Shown: piece after piece, positions 45,102 through 53,201 of the stretch
How positions within the stretch are numbered: the stretch's first letter is position 1
How the letters are laid out: every line of letters starts with the position of its first letter
From: Flavobacterium agri
Lineage (GTDB): Bacteria; Bacteroidota; Bacteroidia; Flavobacteriales; Flavobacteriaceae
Direction of reading: 5' to 3'
Length of the DNA: 64,000 nt
NCBI RefSeq assembly: GCF_013401995.1
Contig: NZ_JACBJI010000002.1
Location: forward strand, 310,001 to 374,000
Program-made: the position numbers and the translations under genes
Notes under the pieces: model-generated
Databases searched by the model: none
The model's input: the letters and a program-made list of their open reading frames with translations, nothing else
What the model was told of the DNA's origin: nothing

Positions 45102-45446
45102 ATGCAAGAATTCCTAGTAGTGATCCACAGAGATTTCACGAGCGCCAACCCGACCCCGACTCCCGAACAAATGAAAAACGCCATGCAACCGTACCAGCAA
45201 TGGATCGGCAGCCTCGCTTCCCAAGACAAACTCGTCGCGCCTCCGAAACGTTGGGATGCAGACGGACGCGTCATCACCAAAAACGGCCTTTCATCCGGGC
45301 CGTATGCCGAAGTCAAAGAATCCATCGGCGGACTTTTCCTGGTCAAGGCCAACGATTATGACGAAGCCGTCGAGCTTGCCAAAGGATGTCCTATCATCGA
45401 ATACGGAGCGACCGTCGAAGTACGTCAGGCCGTTCCTGTAGCATAA
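45102..45446 (+). CDS. YCII-related (DGPF-type) domain protein
   Basis: 114 residues. MQEFLVVIHRDFTSANPTPT, the QPYQQWIGSLASQDKLVAPP helix and VKESIGGLFLVKANDYDEAV match YCII/PhnB-like small ferredoxin-fold proteins. GCPIIEYGATVEVRQAVPV is the final strand. Such proteins occur in sigma-factor and oxidative-stress contexts, but no activity is proven. It is the last gene of the sigma-54-linked group and is followed by a terminator. Confidence 0.88.
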   Translation: MQEFLVVIHRDFTSANPTPTPEQMKNAMQPYQQWIGSLASQDKLVAPPKRWDADGRVITKNGLSSGPYAEVKESIGGLFLVKANDYDEAVELAKGCPIIEYGATVEVRQAVPVA

Positions 45447-45458
45447 TCTTTCTTTTTT

Positions 45459-45495
45459 GGCACGTTCGCGCATCGTCGGGAGCGTGCCTTTTTTT
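45459..45495 (+). terminator. Rho-independent terminator with large loop
   Basis: GGCACG (45459-45464) pairs with CGTGCC (45483-45488), followed by seven T. It lies between the YCII gene and sdhC; the 18-base loop contains further partial pairing. Confidence 0.7.
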
Positions 45496-45513
45496 GCAAT
45501 CAAACCGAATTTT

Positions 45514-46185
45514 ATGAAATGGATTTTGCAGCTTTTCACGAGTTCGCTCGGAAAGAAAATCACGATGGCGCTCACGGGGTTGTTCCTGATCAGTTTCCTG
45601 ATCGTGCACGCGGCGATCAACGGGCTGATTTTTTATAACGACGGAGGAAAAACGTTCAACATCGGAGCACACTTCATGGGCACGAACCCAATCATCCGAA
45701 CGCTCGAAATCGTGTTGATTCTCGGATTCCTGATCCATATTTTCCAGGGATTGTACCTGTGGAAACAGAACCGCGACGCGCGTCCGGTGCGATATGCGTA
45801 TTCGAAACCCGCACCTCGAGTGACTTGGTACAGTCGCAGCATGGCGTTGCTCGGCACATTGATTTTGCTGTTTTTGGTCGTGCACACGTCGAATTTCTGG
45901 ATTCCGAACCGCCTTAGCCAATTCAGGACGGGCGAAGAATTGCCGTTGTACGAGATGATGCTCGAGAAGTTCAGCAACCCGATAGAAGTCACGATCTATG
46001 TTTTGGGCTGCTTTTCGCTGTTTTGGCATTTGCTCCACGGATTTTCGAGCGCGTTCCAAACCCTAGGACTTTCGCATTACAAATACGACGGACTGATATG
46101 GTTTTCGGGTGTGTGTTTCTCGATTTTGATCCCGTCGTTTTTGGCAATGATGCCGATTTCGATGTATTTCGGATGGATCACCTAA
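45514..46185 (+). CDS. sdhC: Succinate dehydrogenase cytochrome b subunit (SdhC-like)
   Basis: 223 residues from ATG 45514 (MKWILQLFTSSLGKKITMAL), preferred over the frame start at 45457, which lies before the terminator hairpin. This is the b558-type subunit with five membrane helices. Hydrophobic segments include GLFLISFLIVHAAINGLIFY, LEIVLILGFLIHIFQGLYLW and LGTLILLFLVVHTSNFWI. Putative haem His residues fall in HAAING, HIFQG, HTSNF and HLLHG. It anchors succinate dehydrogenase and passes electrons to menaquinone. Unusually, sdhA and sdhB do not follow: the next gene runs the other way one base later. Confidence 0.9.
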   Translation: MKWILQLFTSSLGKKITMALTGLFLISFLIVHAAINGLIFYNDGGKTFNIGAHFMGTNPIIRTLEIVLILGFLIHIFQGLYLWKQNRDARPVRYAYSKPAPRVTWYSRSMALLGTLILLFLVVHTSNFWIPNRLSQFRTGEELPLYEMMLEKFSNPIEVTIYVLGCFSLFWHLLHGFSSAFQTLGLSHYKYDGLIWFSGVCFSILIPSFLAMMPISMYFGWIT

Positions 46186-46186
46186 G

Positions 46187-48136
46187 TCAGCCTAACCGCA
46201 TTGATTGAATCCTCACCGCGTTCAGGATTGCGAGCAAAGCTACGCCCACATCGGCAATCACGGCTTCCCAAAGATTGGCGACGCCGCTTGCGCCCAAAGC
46301 GAGCACGGCGATTTTTACGGCCATCGCAAGCGCGATATTTTGCCAAACGATGGTTTTGGTGATTTTTCCGGCCCTGATCGCCGAAACGATTTTAGACGGC
46401 TGGTCGTTCTGGATCACGATGTCGGCGGTTTCTATCGTCGCGTCGCTTCCAAGCCCGCCCATTGCGATTCCCGCGTCGGCCAAAGCCACGACGGGCGCAT
46501 CGTTTATGCCGTCGCCTACGAAAGCCAGGCGTCGGTTTTGGTTTTTCAAGTCTTGCACTTTTTCGACTTTTCCCTCGGGAAGCAAATTGCCGTAAGCCGT
46601 TTCGATCCCGATTTCTTTGGCCACTTCGGCCGCGACATTTTCCTTGTCTCCCGAAAGCATGACCGTTTTGATGCCAAGCGCGTGAAGTTTCGCGATGGCG
46701 TCTTTGGCGTCGGGTTTGATTTGATCCGAAATCACGATATGACCCGCGTATTTCTTGCCGATGGCCACCACGACGGTCGTAAACACGATAGTGTCGATTT
46801 CTTTTGGGTAATCGATTCCGAAACTTCGCAGCAATTTGGTGTTTCCGACGAGGATTTCGTCGACGCCGATTTTGCCTTTCAATCCGTGGCCCGCAATTTC
46901 TTCTACATCCGAAACCGCAATGTTGTCGGCAACTTCGCCTTTGGCTTTTTCTACAATGGCCAACGCGATCGGATGCGTCGAATGGCTTTCCAAAGCGGCC
47001 GTTTTTTGGAGCAATTCTTTTTCCGAAATACCGTCGGATACGATTTCGCGCACTTTGAAAACGCCTTCGGTAAGCGTTCCGGTCTTGTCCATTACCACAG
47101 TGTCGATCTGCGTCATCACGTCGAGGAAGTTCGAGCCTTTGAACAAGATGCCGTTTCTCGATGCAAGCCCGATTCCACCGAAATAACCCAACGGAATCGA
47201 AACCACCAAAGCGCACGGGCAACTAATCACAAGAAAAACCAAAGCGCGGTAAAACCATTCGCGGAACACGTAATCGGAAACAAAAAAGTAAGGTGCGAAA
47301 CAAACGAGCAACGCCAACGCGAATACGATAGGCGTGTAGATTTTGGCGAAACGGCTGATGAACAATTGCGTCTGCGATTTACGCGCCGTCGCGTCCTGAA
47401 CCATTTCGAGGATGCGGCTCAGTTTGGAATCGCTGAATTTGGCCGTGACTTTTATGTCGCAGACCGTGTTGAGGTTGATCATGCCGGCGTATACTTTTTC
47501 ACCTGCGCTTTTCGAATCGGGTTGGCTTTCACCGGTCAAAGCCGAGGTGTTGAACGTGGCTTTTTCTGAAACCAGTTCACCGTCGAGCGCGACTTTTTCG
47601 CCAGGTTTTATGCGGATGATTTCTCCGATTCCGACTTCGGAAGGATGCACTTGCGAAATAGTATCGTCACGTTTCACCGAAACCGATTCGGGCCGGATGT
47701 CCAAAAGCGACTTAATGCTGCGTTTGGCTTTGTCTACGGCCGCGTCCTGAAACCATTCGCCTATCGAATAAAACGCCATGACCGCGACGCCTTCGCTGTA
47801 TTCACCGATCGCGAACGCGCCGATCGTGGCCACGCTCATCAGGAAAAACTCGTTGAAGAAATCGAATCGGATGGCTTTTCTGTAGGCCATATACAACACG
47901 TCGTATCCGGCTAAAAGGTAAGCGATGCCGAAAATTATGAGGTCGATCGGGAATTCGGGCACGAACGAAAATCCGTATTCCAAAACTAACATGGCAAACA
48001 AAATCACGATCGCGAGCAACAACGGCCAATGGCTTTTCCAGCCCGAACCATCCGAATCGTGGTCGTGGTCGTGCGAATAGCCGTCGGAATCGTGATTTCC
48101 GTGATCGTGACTGCAAGATTTGGGTTTGATTTCCAT
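46187..48136 (-). CDS. zntA: Zn/Cd/Pb-exporting P1B-type ATPase
   Basis: 649 residues. The N-terminus is His/Asp-rich (SHDHGNHDSDGYSHDHDHDS) instead of the usual HMA CxxC domain. Core motifs: SCPCALVVSIPLGYFGG (CPC), DKTGTLTEG (phosphorylation Asp), HSTHPIALAIV (HP), GHGLKGK, and GDGINDAPVVALADAGIAMG. The last helix AVIADVGVALLAILNAVR carries the Asp typical of zinc-transporting (P1B-2) members. It exports Zn2+, Cd2+ or Pb2+ from the cytoplasm. The His-rich tail suggests metal binding. It ends 1 base from convergent sdhC. Confidence 0.93.
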   Translation of the reverse strand: MEIKPKSCSHDHGNHDSDGYSHDHDHDSDGSGWKSHWPLLLAIVILFAMLVLEYGFSFVPEFPIDLIIFGIAYLLAGYDVLYMAYRKAIRFDFFNEFFLMSVATIGAFAIGEYSEGVAVMAFYSIGEWFQDAAVDKAKRSIKSLLDIRPESVSVKRDDTISQVHPSEVGIGEIIRIKPGEKVALDGELVSEKATFNTSALTGESQPDSKSAGEKVYAGMINLNTVCDIKVTAKFSDSKLSRILEMVQDATARKSQTQLFISRFAKIYTPIVFALALLVCFAPYFFVSDYVFREWFYRALVFLVISCPCALVVSIPLGYFGGIGLASRNGILFKGSNFLDVMTQIDTVVMDKTGTLTEGVFKVREIVSDGISEKELLQKTAALESHSTHPIALAIVEKAKGEVADNIAVSDVEEIAGHGLKGKIGVDEILVGNTKLLRSFGIDYPKEIDTIVFTTVVVAIGKKYAGHIVISDQIKPDAKDAIAKLHALGIKTVMLSGDKENVAAEVAKEIGIETAYGNLLPEGKVEKVQDLKNQNRRLAFVGDGINDAPVVALADAGIAMGGLGSDATIETADIVIQNDQPSKIVSAIRAGKITKTIVWQNIALAMAVKIAVLALGASGVANLWEAVIADVGVALLAILNAVRIQSMRLG

Positions 48137-48183
48137 TGGACGTTTAAGGTACGAAAAGCTGGGCTCGAAAACGAGCGTCGCAT

Positions 48184-48212
48184 AAAAAAGCCCCTTCGCA
48201 ATGAAGAGGCTT
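48184..48212 (-). terminator. Rho-independent terminator
   Basis: On the minus strand AAGCCTCTTC and GAAGGGGCTT form a 10-bp stem with wobbles, followed by a T run. It ends the DUF3828 gene just upstream of zntA. Confidence 0.85.
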
Positions 48213-48217
48213 TGGTG

Positions 48218-48649
48218 TCAATCGGTTTTGATGTTGCCGATCTTGAACTTTCCGTTTTCTTTCACGATTACGGGACGGATCAACGCTTTTTCATCTTCAA
48301 AATTCATGTCGTACGTCACGCGGAAAACGTTGAACGTCACGGCAGGCTCAACTTTCAACGTTTTGAGCCATTCGACGTCGTAATCCTGTGCACTTACGAA
48401 AATGTCGTAATCGAGTTCGCCCGAAGCTTGTTTGGCCTCGATTTCCTTGAGGAATTTGGCCGTGCAGTATTTTTTCCTGATCGAGGCGACCTCTTTTTCG
48501 TTGGCAGGTTCTTTGGCGTTGGCCGTGATGTATTCCGTGTAGAACGCCTTTAGCATGTCGATTTTCGCCTTTTGGTCGTTCGCTTTTTGGGCGATGGCCG
48601 AAGCCGAAAACGCCAAAAACAGCAACAGCACTTTCAAATGTTTGTTCAT
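48218..48649 (-). CDS. DUF3828 secreted protein
   Basis: 143 residues with signal peptide MNKHLKVLLLFLAFSASAIA. The body begins KAKIDMLKAFYTEYITANAK, with KYCTAKFLKEIEAKQ and YDIFVSAQDYDVEWLKTLKV, which match the DUF3828 fold (NTF2-like in some relatives). It lies 6 bases before the GH97 start on the same strand and likely is co-transcribed after it. Function unknown; probably periplasmic. Confidence 0.8.
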   Translation of the reverse strand: MNKHLKVLLLFLAFSASAIAQKANDQKAKIDMLKAFYTEYITANAKEPANEKEVASIRKKYCTAKFLKEIEAKQASGELDYDIFVSAQDYDVEWLKTLKVEPAVTFNVFRVTYDMNFEDEKALIRPVIVKENGKFKIGNIKTD

Positions 48650-48655
48650 AGGTTG

Positions 48656-50902
<2,247 letters not shown>

Positions 50903-50920
50903 TTATCAACGAAAATCCAA

Positions 50921-51448
50921 CTAAATTTTTTCGAATGTCAATATGTCGGTGCCGCCGTTTCCGCCGCTCACGTCTATGAGTTCGATACGGTTGGCCGTGT
51001 AGAGTACGATATCCCAATCGTCTGAAAGGTCGGCGAAGTTGCCCGGAGACGAGAAAAAGATGTTGAAATCGACGTCCGAACTGTCGTCGTCTCCGTGTCG
51101 GCTTGAACCGCTCGAATTCGTAACCGACCATGTGCCTTGAACCGAATTGCTGCCATCGGTCGCGACCAATTGGTTGTTGTCGCCGAAAGTGAACGTATAG
51201 GAGGCGAATTGGGTCGTTTCTTCAGAATCGGTGTCGAAATAATACGTTACCTTCCAAGTACCCGAATTCACGGCCGAGTTGATCGCCGAAATATTTTGCG
51301 AGCTTCCGTGGTGGCTGTCGTCGTCATCGTGCTCCCATTCGCAGGTAGAGGCCGTGTTCATGATGAAAATGGCGGCAAGCGCGAAATACACAGGGAATTT
51401 TCCGGTTTTTGACAAGGCTGTTTTCAATGATTGAGTGATCGTTTTCAT
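50921..51448 (-). CDS. Small secreted protein, His/Asp-rich, unknown function
   Basis: 175 residues from ATG 51448 (MKTITQSLKTALSKTGKFPV). A signal-like hydrophobic stretch FALAAIFIMNTASTC may end in a lipobox cysteine (weak). A His/Asp-rich stretch follows (CEWEHDDDDSHHGSSQ), then a lipocalin-like beta region (GTWKVTYYFDTDSEETTQFA; QGTWSVTNSSGSS) with Tyr/Asn-rich strands. The acidic-His tract may bind metal. It sits in a likely unit with the 40-residue ORF just upstream. Not recognised as a known family. Confidence 0.7.
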   Translation of the reverse strand: MKTITQSLKTALSKTGKFPVYFALAAIFIMNTASTCEWEHDDDDSHHGSSQNISAINSAVNSGTWKVTYYFDTDSEETTQFASYTFTFGDNNQLVATDGSNSVQGTWSVTNSSGSSRHGDDDSSDVDFNIFFSSPGNFADLSDDWDIVLYTANRIELIDVSGGNGGTDILTFEKI

Positions 51449-51459
51449 GGTGATTGTTT

Positions 51460-51582
51460 TTAGATAATTGATTTTAAACTGAATAGGATTAGGATGATTG
51501 CAAGCCAAATGAGCATTTGTACGAGTAAATGCAGTTTGTTTTCGGACGGATCAAAAAGTCGTTTCGGAAATCGCATCGCCAT
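51460..51582 (-). CDS. 40-residue single-helix membrane peptide (possible)
   Basis: A small ORF from ATG 51582 (MAMRFPKRLFDPSENKLHLL), ending with a hydrophobic helix VQMLIWLAIILILFSLKSII. The stop is 11 bases before the next gene's start at 51448, so co-transcription is plausible. It could also be a chance ORF; there is no family support. ATG 51576 is an alternative start. Confidence 0.35.
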   Translation of the reverse strand: MAMRFPKRLFDPSENKLHLLVQMLIWLAIILILFSLKSII

Positions 51583-51675
51583 TCGTTTGCCATTTGGTGC
51601 TTTTGTATGGAAGACAGAAATTTTCGGATCGACCCTACCTCCGTATTCATTTTTTTTTAATTTCGGTTTCCTGGA

Positions 51676-51744
51676 GGGATTCCGACGAAGGAGGAATCTC
51701 GTCCAGACGGCGTAAGGCTGAGATTTCTCCTTCGTCGAAATCCC
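51676..51744. repeat. REP-like pair in inverted orientation
   Basis: Arm 51676-51700 and arm 51720-51744 are 25-base inverted repeats with two differences (one C/T, one G/A) and a 19-base spacer. Each arm is itself a small palindrome: GATTCC-GACGAAGGA-GGAATC on the left and GATTTC-TCCTTCGTC-GAAATC on the right. The pair ends 12 bases before the ECF sigma start. Confidence 0.75.
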
Positions 51745-51756
51745 AACCTCCAACCA

Positions 51757-52269
51757 ATGGAAAATCCCGATAAAGGCATTTGTTCCGAAAACGTATTCAC
51801 GCGATTTTTCAATCAGCAAATAAGTGCGCTGCGCAATTTCCTGTATTTCAAATTCGGCAATGAAGATTTGGCAGACGATTTGGCTCAGGACGCGTTCATC
51901 AAACTTTGGCAGAATTGTGCCGATGTGCGCCATCCGAAATCGTTCATTTACACCGTCGCCCGAAACGCCGCATTGAACCAGATCGCTTCGCAAAAAGTCG
52001 CGCTCAAATTCGAACGCACACATTCCAAAGACACGATTACGATAGAAAATCCCGAATTTTTGATCGAGGAAGAACAATTCCGACAAAAGTTCGACCGAGC
52101 GATCAATTCGCTGACCGACGCCCAACGCGAGGCTTTGTTGCTCAATCGCATCGAAGGAAAGAAGTATAAAGAGATTGCCGAAATGCTCGACATCAGTGTC
52201 AAGGCCGTCGAAAAAAGGATTCACGGCGCGCTTGTGACTATGCGCGAACAAATCGACAATTTCAGGTAG
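51757..52269 (+). CDS. ECF-type RNA polymerase sigma factor
   Basis: 170 residues from ATG 51757. Sigma-2 has LYFKFGNEDLADDLAQDAFI and sigma-4 has DAQREALLLNRIEGKKYKEI followed by AEMLDISVKAVEKRIHGAL. It is the first gene of an ECF sigma-FecR-TonB receptor operon, so it should be released by the FecR protein when the receptor binds its substrate. The stop is 41 bases before the fecR-like start. A REP pair in its leader may affect expression. Confidence 0.93.
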   Translation: MENPDKGICSENVFTRFFNQQISALRNFLYFKFGNEDLADDLAQDAFIKLWQNCADVRHPKSFIYTVARNAALNQIASQKVALKFERTHSKDTITIENPEFLIEEEQFRQKFDRAINSLTDAQREALLLNRIEGKKYKEIAEMLDISVKAVEKRIHGALVTMREQIDNFR

Positions 52270-52310
52270 GGTTTTTCAAATCGACCTTGTCATAACGCAA
52301 ACAAGACCAA

Positions 52311-53201
52311 ATGGACCAAGATACTTTACTCGCGCGCTGGCTTGCAGGCGAATTGTCCGAAAACGAACTCAAGGAACTCGAGCAAAGTCCCGAATTCCCG
52401 ACGTTGTCGCGCATAAAGGACAATTTCGAGACGCTTCATAAGCCTCGATTCGACTCGGGAAGCATCCTTACCGAAGTGTTGTCTCACGAGAAAAAACCGA
52501 CCAAAATAGTGCCGTTGTACGCGCGTCGTTGGTTGCAAATCGCGGCTGCAGTTGTCGTATTCATCGGATTGGCAGTCACATTCTTGATGCCGACGCATGA
52601 ATCGGCCGATAACGGAAAAACATTGACGTTCCATTTGCCGGATAATTCCGAAGTCGTACTCAATTCCGCATCCAAAGCCGATTTCAGCTCTTGGAATTGG
52701 AACAGCAAACGCGAAGTGAACCTCGAAGGCGAAGCGTATTTCAAAGTCGCCAAAGGTAAAAAATTCACCGTCGACACAGATTTAGGGCAAGTGATGGTCA
52801 TAGGCACGCAGTTCAACGTGAAATCGCGCGGCAACAGGTTCCAGGTCGTGTGTTTCGAAGGAAAGGTGCTCGTGCGTTTCGATGCCGAAGAATGGCTGCT
52901 CACGCCCGGACACGGCATGAATTTCGAAAAAGGCAAGCAACCGCAAAAAATGCACATTCCCGATTTGTCGCAACCCGAATGGATGAGTGGCGAAATCGCT
53001 TTGTATCTCGAAACCTTGCCCGAAGTCGTGGCCGAAATCGAACGCAAATACGATGTGGAAATCGACCTCAAAGGCGAATCTGAGCAATTGTTCACCGGTT
53101 TCCTTCCGGCCGACAATCTCGACGCCGCGCTCAAAGCCGTATGCCTGACGTATCATTTACAGGTCGAGAAATCGGGCAATTCCATCATTCTAAAACCGTG
53201 A
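52311..53201 (+). CDS. FecR-type anti-sigma factor
   Basis: 296 residues. A cytoplasmic N-terminus (MDQDTLLARWLAGELSENEL) binds the sigma factor. One membrane helix (about 69-88: WLQIAAAVVVFIGLAVTFLM) is followed by the periplasmic FecR domain (FHLPDNSEVVLNSASKADFS; EVNLEGEAYFKVAKGKKFTV; VIGTQFNVKSRGNRFQVVCF). A DUF4974-type C-terminus (PEVVAEIERKYDVEIDLKGE) would touch the receptor's STN domain. The stop overlaps the receptor's start codon by one base. Confidence 0.93.
   Translation: MDQDTLLARWLAGELSENELKELEQSPEFPTLSRIKDNFETLHKPRFDSGSILTEVLSHEKKPTKIVPLYARRWLQIAAAVVVFIGLAVTFLMPTHESADNGKTLTFHLPDNSEVVLNSASKADFSSWNWNSKREVNLEGEAYFKVAKGKKFTVDTDLGQVMVIGTQFNVKSRGNRFQVVCFEGKVLVRFDAEEWLLTPGHGMNFEKGKQPQKMHIPDLSQPEWMSGEIALYLETLPEVVAEIERKYDVEIDLKGESEQLFTGFLPADNLDAALKAVCLTYHLQVEKSGNSIILKP

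Noticed and set aside
45457..45475. Sigma-54 promoter before sdhC
   Set aside because: TTGGCACG is present, but the -12 GC is one base off and the stretch is the stem of a terminator hairpin.
46205..47569. A 454-residue plus-strand open frame opposite the zinc ATPase gene
   Set aside because: It has no family resemblance and an odd Arg/His/Asp-rich composition. The minus-strand gene shows all P-type ATPase motifs, so the frame is an antisense shadow.
51676..51744. Terminal inverted repeats of an insertion sequence
   Set aside because: There is no transposase and only 19 bases between the arms; a REP pair explains it better.
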